Notes: generated from the sequence alone by a model not told the origin. Shown: positions 17,717 to 27,778, numbered from the stretch's first letter. The stretch is DNA of 64,000 nucleotides from Burkholderia guangdongensis (GCF_013403875.1 NZ_JACBNX010000017.1:124001-188000), one strand, 5' to 3'. A program made the numbers and translations.

Positions 17717-19120
17717 ATGGACCATGCGAAATCCGCTCACCGCGACATACGCGAATTCCTCAACGACATGCCGATGGGGAAAAAGCAATGGACGGTATTT
17801 TTTGTGTGCTTCGCGGCCACCGCGATCGAAGGATTCGACACGATCGTCATGGGATTCATCGCACCCGCGATCAGCCATGACTGGCGGCTGTCGAGCGCGG
17901 CGCTTGCCCCGCTGGTTGCGTTCGGATTGTCCGGACTGCTGATCGGATCGATCGCGGGCGGGGCGTTGGCCGATCGCATCGGGCGCAGGGCAGTGAGCAT
18001 CGTCGCGATCACGTGGTTCGGCGTAGCCGGCCTCGCCTCCAGCGAAGCACAATCGATCACGATGCTCATTCTGTTGCGTTTCGTGACCGGGATCGGCATC
18101 GGCGCGGCGATGCCCGCCACGTCGGCGCTGGTGGCGGAATATAGCCCGGCCCGGTCGCGCTCCGCGATGCTGGCGTCGACTTATTGCGGCTTTCTGTTCG
18201 GGGCCGCCGCCGCCGGCTTCGTGACGTCCTTCGCGATCGGCGAAATCGGCTGGCGAGGCATGCTGGCATTGAGCGGCTTGATGCCGGTCGGCGTCGCGAT
18301 TCTGCTGATCTGGCAAGTCCCCGAATCGCCGCTCTACCTGGTGGCCAGGCGCCGGCCCAACGAGGCTGTCCAACGATTGGTCGCCCGGATTTTTCCGGCA
18401 ATCGATTGCGCCGGGCTGGTGTTCGACATGGCGGCGCCAGCCAGCGCGCGACGCGGCATCCTGGCGCTTCTGGGCACGGAGTATCGGCGTGGAACCGTGC
18501 TTACCTGGGTGGCCGAGTTCTCCGGATATCTGGTGTTCTTTCTCATCGGAACCTGGCTGCCGACGCACCTGAAGCAGACCGGTCTATCGATGCATGACGC
18601 GTCGCAGGTGTCGTCGCTGTTCCAGTTCGGTGCGCTCGGCGGCGCGGTTCTGTTCGCGATGCTCGTCCGCCGCTACAACGTGGCCTGGGTCATTGCCGGG
18701 GCATTCGGCGCGGGTATCCCGCTGTTGATCGCGCTGGGCCTGGCGGAAACGACGTCGTGGCACGCAGGCGTCGTGTTCCTCGCCGGGCTGGCCGTCGGGG
18801 GCCCGCTGATTTGCGTGAACACGATCCCGGGAATTTTCTACCCGACCGCACTTCGCGCGTCCGGCGGCGGCTGGAACGTGGCAATCGGACGGCTGGGCTC
18901 GATCGTCGGCTCGTCGCTGATCGGCCTGATCGTCGTATCGGGCTTTCCTTATCTGCTCACTTGCATGTTGTTGTCGATACCGCTTCTGGCTGCATGTGTG
19001 TGCATGTCGGTGATGGCGCGCGTCCTCTTCGAACAGCGGCAATCACAAGGCGGATATAGGGAAGAAGTCAAGTTGATAGCCGCAGGTGAGCAGCCGTTAC
19101 TCGACGGCAACTTGCGGTGA
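17717..19120 (+). CDS. MFS transporter, aromatic acid:H+ symporter (AAHS) family
   Basis: 467 aa, twelve predicted membrane segments. AAHS marks are visible: EGFDTIVMGFIAPAISHDW in TM1 with the conserved Asp, and the loop 2-3 signature GGALADRIGRRAVSI. A later loop reads FYPTALRASGGGWNVAIGRLGSIVG, typical of PcaK/BenK/MhpT relatives. It imports an aromatic acid across the inner membrane by proton symport. A strong GAGGAGATGTA precedes the ATG. It lies between porin 1 and the decarboxylase-like amidohydrolase, which supports uptake of a hydroxylated benzoate or similar acid. Confidence 0.93.
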   Translation: MDHAKSAHRDIREFLNDMPMGKKQWTVFFVCFAATAIEGFDTIVMGFIAPAISHDWRLSSAALAPLVAFGLSGLLIGSIAGGALADRIGRRAVSIVAITWFGVAGLASSEAQSITMLILLRFVTGIGIGAAMPATSALVAEYSPARSRSAMLASTYCGFLFGAAAAGFVTSFAIGEIGWRGMLALSGLMPVGVAILLIWQVPESPLYLVARRRPNEAVQRLVARIFPAIDCAGLVFDMAAPASARRGILALLGTEYRRGTVLTWVAEFSGYLVFFLIGTWLPTHLKQTGLSMHDASQVSSLFQFGALGGAVLFAMLVRRYNVAWVIAGAFGAGIPLLIALGLAETTSWHAGVVFLAGLAVGGPLICVNTIPGIFYPTALRASGGGWNVAIGRLGSIVGSSLIGLIVVSGFPYLLTCMLLSIPLLAACVCMSVMARVLFEQRQSQGGYREEVKLIAAGEQPLLDGNLR

Positions 19121-19155
19121 GTGGCCAAACGGAATCAGTTCAGGAGTCTTACATC

Positions 19156-20079
19156 ATGTCGAATCGAAAAATTGATACGCACCAACATTTTCTGCCGAAG
19201 TTCTACGTGGATGCCGTCGGACTGGATCTGCTGAATGCGGCCATGCCGAACGGCGTGGCCCCGACGTGGTCCGCCGAGGCGGCTATCGCGATGATGGACG
19301 AGAACGGCATCGACGAAGGCATTCTGTCGATCTCTTCCGGCCCCACGCTCCCGGATGCGCCCACGCTGCTGAGAAAATGCAACGATCACGCGGCGGAACT
19401 CAGATCGCAATATGCGGGGCGGTTCGGCTCGTTTGCGAGTCTGCCGTTGCCGGACATCGACGCGTCGCTGAATGAGGTCCGCTATAGCCTCGACGAATTG
19501 AAAGCGGACGGTTTCGTCGTCTTCACGAACTACAACGGCATGTACCTGGGCGACGAACATTTTTCGCCGTTGTGGGAAGAGCTGGACCGACGTGGGGCCG
19601 TCGTTTTCATTCACCCGAATCAGCCGCCTCACGACATCCCCCGCGTCGCGCCGGCATCGGTGCTCGAATATCCGTTCGAGACGACCCGCACCGCGACGAG
19701 CCTGATCATTTCGGGCGCGCTGCGCCGGTTCAGGAATATTCGCTTCATTCTTTCGCATGCGGGCGGAACGTTGCCTTTTCTCGCGCCGCGCGTCGCGCTG
19801 TCGCTTTCAATGATGCCCGGCGTGGCCGAGCGCGTCGGTGACGGGTTCGACGCGATCGGGTCGTTCTACTTCGACACGGCGCTGTCCGGCGGGCGCGCGC
19901 CGTTGAGCGCGCTCGCGCAAATCACAGCCCCGGACCACATCCTCTTCGGGACGGATTTCCCGTTCGCGCCGACACCCGCCATCCGGCAATTCGGATCGGT
20001 GCTCGACGATCTCCGGATTCCCGGCGTCGAGATGGACAAGGTGTATGGAGAAAACGCCGCGCGCCTGCTGGGGCGCTAG
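19156..20079 (+). CDS. Amidohydrolase-2 family metal-dependent decarboxylase-type enzyme
   Basis: 307 aa from the ATG at 19156 with AGGAG nine bases ahead; a GTG at 19117 overlapping the MFS stop is less likely. It is a TIM-barrel of the ACMSD/gamma-resorcylate decarboxylase branch. Metal ligands: His9 and His11 (DTHQHFLP), His153 (FIHPNQPP), His201 (ILSHAGGTLPFLAPR) and Asp267 (LFGTDFPF). Members remove CO2 non-oxidatively from hydroxybenzoates or amino-carboxymuconate semialdehyde; some are hydrolases. Given the hydroxyquinol genes downstream, a gamma-resorcylate- or methylsalicylate-decarboxylase-like reaction giving a resorcinol or phenol is plausible, but the substrate is inferred. Confidence 0.88.
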   Translation: MSNRKIDTHQHFLPKFYVDAVGLDLLNAAMPNGVAPTWSAEAAIAMMDENGIDEGILSISSGPTLPDAPTLLRKCNDHAAELRSQYAGRFGSFASLPLPDIDASLNEVRYSLDELKADGFVVFTNYNGMYLGDEHFSPLWEELDRRGAVVFIHPNQPPHDIPRVAPASVLEYPFETTRTATSLIISGALRRFRNIRFILSHAGGTLPFLAPRVALSLSMMPGVAERVGDGFDAIGSFYFDTALSGGRAPLSALAQITAPDHILFGTDFPFAPTPAIRQFGSVLDDLRIPGVEMDKVYGENAARLLGR

Positions 20080-20117
20080 TGCCGCCAGGGATTTGATGTC
20101 CTGACGTGTTGTTTACC

Positions 20118-20146
20118 TTGAATGCTTTACGAGTGTGCAGTATAGT
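20118..20146 (+). promoter_or_regulatory. Sigma-70 promoter with operator-like motif in the spacer
   Basis: -35 TTGAAT (20118-20123), 17-bp spacer, -10 TATAGT (20141-20146), about 50 bp before the CocE-type hydrolase start. The spacer carries AATGCTTTACGAGTG (20121-20135), the motif also found before porins 1 and 3. A bound repressor here would block RNA polymerase. Confidence 0.65.
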
Positions 20147-20195
20147 GATTTCGAAGGCTGCGGATCTGGCCAAACGAACGAAAACTGGAGAGGAC

Positions 20196-21935
20196 ATGAT
20201 TGAGGAACGCGACATAATCGTCACGATGCGAGACGGCACCCGTCTCGCGGTCGACGTCTATCGGCCGGACGGGAACGGGAAGTACCCGGTGCTCTACGCA
20301 TCGGCGCTGCACAACAAGGACCTGCAGGGTCCGGACATTGCCGATGTCCTGCCGCCGCAACCCGCGCACGCGCCGCTGTGGTTCGGGCCGGTCGAGGCGG
20401 GCGACTCGCGCCGCTTCGTCGCCAACGGCTACGTGCACGTCATTGCGCAACCGCGAGGCTCCGCCAAGTCGGAAGGGCACTATGGCGAGGAGAATACCGA
20501 CCACTACGACATGATCGAGTGGATCACGCAGCAACCCTGGTCGGACGGCAAAGTCGGCATGGTCGGCATTTCGGGTTTTGCCGGCGAGCAGTGGCGCGCG
20601 GCGGCGCAGGGGCACCCCGCGCTGAAGGCGATCTTTCCGTACGACGCGTGCAGCGCTTACGGCGGCATGTTCGGGTTCCGTGATTTCAACCCCGGCGGCG
20701 TTCTCCACACGTTCCCGTATCTGCTCGACGTTTTCAGCACCGTGCACGAATCGCGCGGCGTGCCCGGTCCGCTGCCGGACGAGCAGGAGGAACTTTGGCG
20801 CGCCGCGATGCGCAACCCCGACTACAAGATGTACATCAACCTGTACAACATCCTCACGCAAAAGGGGCAGCGGACCTGGGTGATGTATCACATCATGACG
20901 AACCCGTGGGAAGCGGACGGGACGGTCGAGCGCGCGGAAGAAACGTTCCAGAAGATCAGGATTCCTTTTTATACGGGATCGGGCGCGTACGCATACACGT
21001 ACAAGCTGCACTGGCTCGGCGCGCAGCATTACTTCAAGAACGTCAAGCAGCCGCGCAAGCTGCTCTTCACCGGCCCGGCCCACCTCGAGCGGCCGTTCCA
21101 TCAGTACCACGACGAAGTCATTCGCTGGTACGACTACTGGCTGAAGGGCATCGACACCGGCATCATGGACGAGCCGCCGGTCCGCTACTGGGCGATGGGC
21201 GCGAACGAATGGCGCACGGGCACCGACTGGCCGCTGCCGGAGACGCAATGGACCAAGTATTACCTCGGCGCGTGGGAGGGGCTGTCGACGAACCCGCCGA
21301 GGCCGGCCGCGGAAGTCGGCGACGCGCATCGCGAGCCCGACGTCTACACGCAGATGCCGCTGAAAAAGACGTCGAAGGTCGAGCGTCTGCGCTACATGAC
21401 CGAACCGCTTGCGCAGGACGTGATGGTCGCGGGCCCGATTTCGCTGACGTTCTATGCGGAGATCGACCAGCCCGACACGAACTGGATCGTGGTGCTGAAG
21501 GATGTGGGTCCGGACGTGTCCGTCGTGACCGCGCGCGTCGGCGAACGATCGGTGCCGGACACGCTGCCGGAGCGCGAGCTCACGCGCGGCTGGCTGAAGG
21601 CGTCGTACCGCGCGGTCGATCCGGACCGCTCCACGCCGGGCGAGCCGTTCCACAAGCTGACGAAAGATTCGATCGAGCCGGTCACGCCGGGCGAGATCGT
21701 CAAGTACGAAGTGCAGGTGCTGGCGACGGCCAACCAGTTCAAGGCCGGGCACCGCATCTGTGTCGAGATCTGCAGCCTGGACGTGCCGACCGGAACGGGC
21801 GCGATGACGGATGTCGAATACATCCCGTATCACGTCTGCAACAGCAATACGGTGACGCACAAGATTTACCGGGACGCGGATCGCCCGTCGCATTTGCTGC
21901 TTCCCATCATTCCACTGAATGGGGCGTCGTCCTGA
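20196..21935 (+). CDS. CocE/NonD-family alpha/beta hydrolase
   Basis: 579 aa from the ATG at 20196, preceded by GAGAGGACATG. The N-terminal half is the Xaa-Pro dipeptidyl-peptidase-like hydrolase domain with nucleophile Ser126 in GMVGISGFAGEQW (family form GxSYxGxxQW). The C-terminal part is the galactose-binding jelly roll (PLAQDVMVAGPISLTFYAEID, AGHRICVEICSLDVP). Family members cleave esters and amides such as cocaine, glutaryl-7-ACA or acyl phenolics. No signal peptide is seen, so it is cytosolic. It has its own promoter but then runs on to the hydratase, synthetase and hydroxylase genes. It may cleave an ester or lactone precursor of the ring substrate. Confidence 0.9.
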   Translation: MIEERDIIVTMRDGTRLAVDVYRPDGNGKYPVLYASALHNKDLQGPDIADVLPPQPAHAPLWFGPVEAGDSRRFVANGYVHVIAQPRGSAKSEGHYGEENTDHYDMIEWITQQPWSDGKVGMVGISGFAGEQWRAAAQGHPALKAIFPYDACSAYGGMFGFRDFNPGGVLHTFPYLLDVFSTVHESRGVPGPLPDEQEELWRAAMRNPDYKMYINLYNILTQKGQRTWVMYHIMTNPWEADGTVERAEETFQKIRIPFYTGSGAYAYTYKLHWLGAQHYFKNVKQPRKLLFTGPAHLERPFHQYHDEVIRWYDYWLKGIDTGIMDEPPVRYWAMGANEWRTGTDWPLPETQWTKYYLGAWEGLSTNPPRPAAEVGDAHREPDVYTQMPLKKTSKVERLRYMTEPLAQDVMVAGPISLTFYAEIDQPDTNWIVVLKDVGPDVSVVTARVGERSVPDTLPERELTRGWLKASYRAVDPDRSTPGEPFHKLTKDSIEPVTPGEIVKYEVQVLATANQFKAGHRICVEICSLDVPTGTGAMTDVEYIPYHVCNSNTVTHKIYRDADRPSHLLLPIIPLNGASS

Positions 21936-21999
21936 CTGGCGGATGCTTGACGGGCGCCGCCGGCGCCCGGTGAATTGACCGAGAACATGAGGTTAGCAA

Positions 22000-22788
22000 A
22001 TGAAAAGCATTCGTTTTGAGCGCGACGGCAAGGTCGGCAGCATCGTCCTCGCGAATCCCCCGTACAACCGGCTCGATCTGCGCTTTGCCCAATGCCTGCA
22101 GGAAGCAGTCCACGAAGCCAGCGAAAGCGATATCCGCGTGCTCGTGATCCGCGCCGAAGGCCCGAACTTCAGCCTCGGCGGAGAGGTGCGCGAATGGCCG
22201 GGCAAGGACCTGAACTGGTTCCGCACGTTCGTCGCGCACGTGAACACGTCGTATCGCGCGATCGAGGCGCTGCGCGTCCCGACCGTGGCTGTCGTGCAGG
22301 GCCTCGCAATCGGCGGCGGCTTCGAGCTCGCACTGGCCTGCGACTTCATCGTCGTGGCGTCTGATGCGATGTTCTGCAACGTCGAGGTGACGACCGCGAT
22401 GCTACCGATTGCCGGCGGGCTGCAACGACTGGCCGAGCGCGTGGGCCGCAGCCGCGCGTCCCGGTTCGCGATGCTGGGCGAAATGATTCCGGGCAGCGTG
22501 GCCGGCGATCTCGGCATTGCGACGCACGTGGCCGATCCGGATTCGCTCGAGCGTGTCGCCGGCGAGCTCGTCGCGCGCCTGGCGGACGGCCCGACGCTGT
22601 CGTATGCGGCCACGCGCACGCTGCTCAAGACGTGGTCGAGCGGCGGGGTGGCGGGTGCCGATATCGCGATGCTCGATATCACGATGCCGCTGTACCTCAC
22701 GGAAGATGCGACGCGCGGTTTTGCCAACACGTGCGAAGCGTTCGATCGCGACGAGGTGCCGGCCGACATGATCTTCCACGGGAAATAA
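22000..22788 (+). CDS. Enoyl-CoA hydratase/isomerase family protein
   Basis: 262 aa, crotonase length. The oxyanion-hole region is [11 protein letters not shown] and [19 protein letters not shown]. Both catalytic glutamates of true hydratases are kept, Glu109 (GGGFELA) and Glu129 (CNVEVTTAM), exactly 20 apart like Glu144/Glu164 of rat crotonase. The motif [17 protein letters not shown] follows. It therefore probably hydrates an enoyl-CoA rather than acting only as an isomerase. It lies 64 bp after the CocE-type gene and 40 bp before the acyl-CoA synthetase. Together the latter two could shorten a side chain or process a cyclic dienoyl-CoA. Confidence 0.92.
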   Translation: MKSIRFERDGKVGSIVLANPPYNRLDLRFAQCLQEAVHEASESDIRVLVIRAEGPNFSLGGEVREWPGKDLNWFRTFVAHVNTSYRAIEALRVPTVAVVQGLAIGGGFELALACDFIVVASDAMFCNVEVTTAMLPIAGGLQRLAERVGRSRASRFAMLGEMIPGSVAGDLGIATHVADPDSLERVAGELVARLADGPTLSYAATRTLLKTWSSGGVAGADIAMLDITMPLYLTEDATRGFANTCEAFDRDEVPADMIFHGK

Positions 22789-22828
22789 AGATTCCTTAAT
22801 AGATATTCAAGTAGCGGAGAGCGACTTC

Positions 22829-24565
22829 ATGCACACCTTATCTGATTCCATCGCGTTGACCGCTCCCGCGGACGGAATTGCATACGTGCGTGGCGAGACG
22901 GATATCTCACTGAGCGAATCCACGATTGGCCAGTTTCTGAGAGACACGGCGCGGCGTTTCCCGGACCGGAACGCGGTGGTTTTCCGCGAGCAAGGCGTAC
23001 GGTGGACGTGGGCGGAATTCGACGATCAGGTCGACCGCCTTGCGTCGGGGCTGCTGTCGTTGGGAATCGGCAAGGGCGATCGCGTCGGCATCTGGTCTCC
23101 CAACCGGGTCGAATGGCTGCTCGTGCAGTTCGCGACGGCGCGTATCGGCGCGGTACTGGTCAATATCAATCCTGCCTATCGCGTGTCGGAGCTCGAATAC
23201 GCGCTGCGCAAAGTGGGCTGCAAGGCGCTGGTCACGGCGGAGCGTTTCAAGACGTCGGACTACACCGGCATGCTGCTCGACATCGTGCCGGAGCTGAAAT
23301 CGCAGCAGGCCGGCGAACTGAAGAGCGCGCGGCTGCCGGACCTTCGCCTGGTGATTTCCGTCGGCGATCCGGGCCTGTCGGGCGTGTTGCCGTTCGCGTC
23401 GGTGATGGCGCGCGCGGAAGAAGGGCTTCGCGACCGAGGTCGCTCGATCATCGATGATCTCGATGCGACGCTGTCTTCTCGCGACCCGATCAACGTTCAG
23501 TTCACGAGCGGCACGACAGGCAACCCGAAAGGCGCGACGCTCACGCATCACAACATCGTCAACAACGCGCGCTTTGTCGCGATGGCGATGAAGTTGTCCG
23601 AAGTCGATTCACTGTGCATTCCGGTGCCGCTCTACCACTGCTTCGGCATGGTGCTCGGGGTGCTGGCCTGCGTATCGGTCGGCGCGCAGATGGTCTTTCC
23701 CGGCGAGGGGTTCGATGCCGGCGCAACCTTGGCGTCGATCTCGGAAGAGCGGTGCACGGCGCTTCACGGCGTGCCGACGATGTTCATCGCCGAGCTGCAG
23801 CATCCGGATTTCGCATCGTTCGACCTGGGCAGCCTCAGAACCGGCATCATGGCCGGCTCGCCTTGCCCCATCGAAACGATGAATCAGGTCGTCGCCAGAA
23901 TGCATATGCGGGAGGTCACGATCGCCTATGGCATGACGGAAACCAGTCCGGTGTCGTTTCAGAGCGCGACGACGGATCCGCTGGACAAGCGCACGACGAC
24001 CGTCGGCCGGATTCAGCCGCACCTCGAAGTGAAGATCGTGGATGCGCTCGGCCATACCGTGCCGGTCGGCGAAACGGGAGAACTCTGCACCAAGGGGTAT
24101 TCGGTGATGCTCGGATACTGGGGCGACGACGAGAAGACGCGCGAGAGCATCGTCGACGGATGGATGCATACCGGCGATCTCGCGACGATCGACGCCGAAG
24201 GCTACTGCAACATCGTCGGCCGGCTCAAGGACATGGTGATTCGAGGGGGAGAGAACATCTACCCCCGGGAGGTCGAGGAGTACCTGTTCAGGCATCCGAA
24301 AATCCAGAACGTGCAGGTGTTCGGCGTGCCGGACGAGAAGACCGGAGAAGAGCTGTGCGCGTGGATCGTGCTTCGTCAAGGCGAAGGCGCGACGGAGGAT
24401 GACATCCGGGAATTTTGCCGAGGACAAATCGCCCATTACAAGGTGCCGAAATATATTCGCTTCGTCGACGAATTGCCGATGACGGTGACGGGCAAGGTGC
24501 AGAAATTTGCAATGCGTGAAGAGATGATCCGCTCACTGGGCCTGAACAGGCAGAAAACCGCCTGA
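22829..24565 (+). CDS. Acyl-CoA synthetase (AMP-forming)
   Basis: 578 aa. ANL-superfamily core motifs: P-loop [10 protein letters not shown] (226-235), adenine-binding [15 protein letters not shown], the [16 protein letters not shown] hinge region, [15 protein letters not shown], and the catalytic Lys in [15 protein letters not shown]. This subfamily activates short to medium fatty acids and some aryl-alkanoic acids; specificity cannot be read from sequence. It ligates CoA to a carboxylate that the adjacent enoyl-CoA hydratase can use. An AGCGGAGAGCG sequence precedes the ATG. No acyl-CoA dehydrogenase or thiolase is found in the window, so a full beta-oxidation cycle would need enzymes from elsewhere. 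Confidence 0.93.
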   Translation: MHTLSDSIALTAPADGIAYVRGETDISLSESTIGQFLRDTARRFPDRNAVVFREQGVRWTWAEFDDQVDRLASGLLSLGIGKGDRVGIWSPNRVEWLLVQFATARIGAVLVNINPAYRVSELEYALRKVGCKALVTAERFKTSDYTGMLLDIVPELKSQQAGELKSARLPDLRLVISVGDPGLSGVLPFASVMARAEEGLRDRGRSIIDDLDATLSSRDPINVQFTSGTTGNPKGATLTHHNIVNNARFVAMAMKLSEVDSLCIPVPLYHCFGMVLGVLACVSVGAQMVFPGEGFDAGATLASISEERCTALHGVPTMFIAELQHPDFASFDLGSLRTGIMAGSPCPIETMNQVVARMHMREVTIAYGMTETSPVSFQSATTDPLDKRTTTVGRIQPHLEVKIVDALGHTVPVGETGELCTKGYSVMLGYWGDDEKTRESIVDGWMHTGDLATIDAEGYCNIVGRLKDMVIRGGENIYPREVEEYLFRHPKIQNVQVFGVPDEKTGEELCAWIVLRQGEGATEDDIREFCRGQIAHYKVPKYIRFVDELPMTVTGKVQKFAMREEMIRSLGLNRQKTA

Positions 24566-24687
24566 CGGGACGCCGGGAAACCAGGAGACCCACGAATCGC
24601 CGTGGATTTTTGAAGTGATATCGGTCAGTAATCCATATCAACCAGGAAATTGGATGAAGCGACCGGGATGATGATAGGAGGTGTGGA

Positions 24688-26442
24688 ATGGCTGAGTTTA
24701 CTACCGATGTGCTCATCGTCGGGACGGGGCCCGCGGGTTCCGCGGCAGCTGCGCTGCTGTCGACGTATGGCATCGACAACATGGTCGTCAATTATTATCG
24801 CTGGCTGGCCAATACGCCGCGTGCGCATATCACGAACCTGCGCACGATGGAGGTGCTTCGCGATCTCGGCAAGGAGGTCGAGCAGGAAGCCTACCTGCAT
24901 GCAACCGATCAGGATCTGATAGGGGGCACGGTTTTCTGCGAAAGCCTGACGGGCGAGGAAATCGGCCGGGTGCCCAGCTGGGGCGCGCATCCGCTGTCGC
25001 GAGCGGAACGCCAGTTGTCGAGCCCGACGAAAATGAATGACCTGCCTCAGACTTTCATGGAGCCGCTGCTGTTCAAGACGGCTTGCTCGAGAGGCACCGA
25101 GGCCCGGATGAGCACCGAATATCTGGATCATACGGAGACCGAGGATGGCGTGATTACGCGCTGCCGTGACCGGTTGTCGGGTGAGGAGTTCGTCGTGAAG
25201 TCCAAGTACCTGATCGGCGCGGACGGCGGGAACTCCAAGGTCGCCAGGAACGCCGGCCTGCCTTTCGAAGGGCAGATGGGCGTGCGCGGCTCGATGAACA
25301 TCTGGTTCCGCGCCGATCTGTCCGAGTTCGTCGCGCACCGGCCTGCCGTCCTGTACCCGATCATGCAGCCGGGCGCTGAAGTCGGCGGCATCGGGATGGG
25401 TCTGATCCGGATGGTTCGACCCTGGAACGAATGGTTGATCGTCTGGGGGTACGACATCAACGAGCCGACGCCGGTGGTGGATCAAGCGAGGGCCACGGAG
25501 GTCGCACGGCAACTGGTGGGCAAGCCCGATCTCGAGATCGAACTGCTGGGCACGAGCACCTGGACCGTGAACAACATGTATGCGACGCGCATGCAGAACG
25601 GCCGTGTGTTCTGCATGGGTGACGCAACCCACCGGCACCCGCCGTCCGGCGGGCTGGGTTCGAACACGTCGATTCAGGATGCGTTCAACCTGGCGTGGAA
25701 GCTGGCGGCGGTCATCAAGGGCCAGGCCGGCGACGCGCTGCTGGATACCTACACGGCCGAGCGTGCTCCGGTTGCGAAACAGATCGTGACGCGGGCGAAC
25801 CAGTCGATTGCCGATTTTGCGCGGCTCTATAGCGCACTCGGCATCGACGAGTCGAACGAACCGGAAGTGATGCAGGCGAACATGCACGCCCGTAGCCAGT
25901 CGACCAAGGCGGCGGAACTGCAGCGTGACGCGATTCGGGAAGCGCTGGCGTACAAGCGGTATGAACTCGACGCCCACGGCGTGGAGATGAATCAACGCTA
26001 CCGCTCGAGCGCGGCCGTCACCGATGGCCAGGAGGAGCCGGCGTTCCCGCGCGACCGCGAGCTGTATTACCAGCCGACGACATGGGCCGGTGCGCGGCTG
26101 CCGCATGCGTGGATCTTCGACGCCCGAGGCCGGCAGCTTTCGACGCTCGATCTGGCGGGGCATGGCCGCTTCACGTTGTTCACGGGTCTCGGCGGCGAAG
26201 CATGGGTCGAAGCCGCGAAGCAGGTTGGCGAAGCGCTCGGACTGAAAATCGACGTGCACGTCATTGGTCCGCGCCAGGGATACTCGGATCACACCGGCGA
26301 TTGGGCTCGCATTCGTGAAGTCAGCGACAGCGGCGCCGTATTGGTCCGCCCCGACCATCATGTGGCGTGGCGTAGCGCGTCGCTGCCGGGTAATCCGCAA
26401 GAGGAGCTTCGCCGGGTCATGCGAGCCGTGCTTGCCCGATAG
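24688..26442 (+). CDS. FAD-dependent phenol hydroxylase, TfdB-like
   Basis: 584 aa with AGGAGGT before the ATG. The sequence follows 2,4-dichlorophenol 6-monooxygenase (TfdB) wording: TTDVLIVGTGPAGSAAAALL (GxGxxG at 12-17), NTPRAHITNLRTMEVLRDLG, YLIGADGGNSKVARNAGLPF (DG motif) and CMGDATHRHPPSGGLGSNTS, then IQDAFNLAWKLAAVI (GD motif). The C-terminal thioredoxin-like dimerisation domain is present. Such enzymes ortho-hydroxylate phenols with NADPH. Close to a hydroxyquinol dioxygenase and maleylacetate reductase, the best guess is a resorcinol- or related phenol-to-hydroxyquinol step, by analogy with gamma-resorcylate pathways. Chlorophenol use cannot be excluded. Confidence 0.92.
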   Translation: MAEFTTDVLIVGTGPAGSAAAALLSTYGIDNMVVNYYRWLANTPRAHITNLRTMEVLRDLGKEVEQEAYLHATDQDLIGGTVFCESLTGEEIGRVPSWGAHPLSRAERQLSSPTKMNDLPQTFMEPLLFKTACSRGTEARMSTEYLDHTETEDGVITRCRDRLSGEEFVVKSKYLIGADGGNSKVARNAGLPFEGQMGVRGSMNIWFRADLSEFVAHRPAVLYPIMQPGAEVGGIGMGLIRMVRPWNEWLIVWGYDINEPTPVVDQARATEVARQLVGKPDLEIELLGTSTWTVNNMYATRMQNGRVFCMGDATHRHPPSGGLGSNTSIQDAFNLAWKLAAVIKGQAGDALLDTYTAERAPVAKQIVTRANQSIADFARLYSALGIDESNEPEVMQANMHARSQSTKAAELQRDAIREALAYKRYELDAHGVEMNQRYRSSAAVTDGQEEPAFPRDRELYYQPTTWAGARLPHAWIFDARGRQLSTLDLAGHGRFTLFTGLGGEAWVEAAKQVGEALGLKIDVHVIGPRQGYSDHTGDWARIREVSDSGAVLVRPDHHVAWRSASLPGNPQEELRRVMRAVLAR

Positions 26443-26476
26443 TTTCCGGTCGTTCCCGATCGTTGATCGTTAGGAT

Positions 26477-26523
26477 TGCGTCTTGCCATGAAACGCGTGT
26501 GATCGCGTCCATGGCAAGACGCA
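26477..26523. terminator. Perfect 14-bp inverted repeat, probable bidirectional terminator
   Basis: TGCGTCTTGCCATG (26477-26490), a 19-nt loop, then CATGGCAAGACGCA (26510-26523). It lies 34 bp after the TfdB-like stop, where the + operon and the minus-strand hydroxyquinol operon converge. No strong T-run follows on either side, so termination efficiency is uncertain. Confidence 0.55.
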
Positions 26524-26550
26524 TTGGCGATTCCGGCGATCGCTGATCAC

Positions 26551-26698
26551 CGAAATTTCCGACGCGAAACCCGACGGTGTCGACGCCAGACTCATCAACA
26601 GATCGTGAAAAATGACGGGGTCGACGTTGGGTAGCGTGTGCTTCCCCTGGGCCGCGCAAATTGCGGCAACAGCCAGTCGACCATCCGGTGGCCCGCGG
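26551..26698 (-). pseudogene. Decayed C-terminal fragment of a TetR2-like regulator
   Basis: Read on the minus strand, two frames together recover TetR2's C-terminal half. One gives GHRMVDWLLPQF (TetR2: LITWLLPQIR). After a frameshift near 26645 the other gives HTLPNVDPVIFHDLLMSLAS and TPSGFASEI (TetR2: VLPKVDPVILHYLMISLTS, TLSGFGPEM). No start, HTH or intact frame remains, and the fragment abuts the maleylacetate reductase stop. It is a third TetR copy from this cluster, now broken, and marks a past duplication or rearrangement. Confidence 0.8.
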
Positions 26699-27778
26699 TC
26701 AGGCCTTCGGCGCGCTGCCCTCGAATGCCCGCTGCAGCAACGCGCGAATGGCTTCGCGCTCCAGCGGACGAGGATTCCAGTAAGCGTTGCTGCAGGCGAT
26801 GTCGGCGGCCTGGTCGAGCTGGTCTTCGAGCATGCCGATATCTTTCAGCGCGATGGGCGCGCCATTGGCGCGCGCGAGTTCATACAGGCCTTGCGCGGCG
26901 TCATCGTGGCCGACCGCCCGGGCAATGCGCTTCATCGCATCGGGCACGGCCTCGGCGTTGTAGGCCAGCGCGTGCGGGAGCACGATCGTATGCGTGGGCG
27001 CGTGCGGCAGATTGAAGCTGCCGCCGAGCGTATGGCACAACTTGTGATGCAGCGCCATACCGACGCTTCCCAGCACCGCGCCGCAGAGCCAGGCGCCATA
27101 CAGCGCATCGGCTCGCGCGGCCGGATCGTCCGGCTTCGACACGATTCGGGGCAGGCTGCGCGCGAGCGCGGCAATGCCGTCTTCCGCCATCAGGCTCGTC
27201 AGAGGATTGGCGTCGCGCGAATACAGGCCTTCGGCTGCATGCGCGATCGCGTTGATGCCGCTCGTCACCGACATCCCGACGGGCAGCGTCACGGTCAGAT
27301 CCGGATCGTAAATCACCGTCTTGGGCAGCACGCGCAAATCCGTACCCGTTCGCTTCAGTCCCGCGTCGGTGATCCCGTATATCGGCGTCATTTCGCTGCC
27401 CGCGTACGTGGTCGGCAGCGCGAGAATCGGCAGATCCGACTCCAGCGCGATCGCCTTCGCGAGTCCGATCGCGGATCCGCCACCGACGGCAATCAGGCAG
27501 TCCGCGCCCATCGACGTGGCGGCGACGCGCGCTTGCGTCACCAGCTCGGCCGGCACGTGCATCGTCGCGCGATCGAACACGCCCGCGGTGCGCGCGCCCA
27601 GCTGATCCGCAACGGACGTGCCCAGCGGGAGTTGCTCCCGACCGAACAGGATCATCGCCTTCTGCGCACCCAGCGCGAGCAGTTCCCGCTCAAGATGAGC
27701 GCGCGAGCCGGCGCCAAACACGACGCGCGCCGCGCGGCCGTTATAGATGAAGTCAGTGATCGACACAGTAAGCCCCAC
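26699..27778 (-). CDS. Maleylacetate reductase
   Basis: 359 aa from a GTG at 27778; a GTG at 27766, better spaced from GAGAG, is an alternative. Iron-containing alcohol dehydrogenase family, maleylacetate reductase branch (TfdF/ClcE/GraC-like). NAD(P)-binding IAVGGGSAIGLAKAIAL, then ILALPTTYAGSEMTPIYGIT. Active-site/metal histidines are in GINAIAHAAEGLY, ALHHKLCHTLGG and LPHAPTHTIVLPHALAYN. It reduces maleylacetate to 3-oxoadipate with NADH, the last step of the hydroxyquinol branch. It lies 41 bp after the intradiol dioxygenase in the same operon, divergent from LysR2. Confidence 0.93.
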   Translation of the reverse strand: MGLTVSITDFIYNGRAARVVFGAGSRAHLERELLALGAQKAMILFGREQLPLGTSVADQLGARTAGVFDRATMHVPAELVTQARVAATSMGADCLIAVGGGSAIGLAKAIALESDLPILALPTTYAGSEMTPIYGITDAGLKRTGTDLRVLPKTVIYDPDLTVTLPVGMSVTSGINAIAHAAEGLYSRDANPLTSLMAEDGIAALARSLPRIVSKPDDPAARADALYGAWLCGAVLGSVGMALHHKLCHTLGGSFNLPHAPTHTIVLPHALAYNAEAVPDAMKRIARAVGHDDAAQGLYELARANGAPIALKDIGMLEDQLDQAADIACSNAYWNPRPLEREAIRALLQRAFEGSAPKA

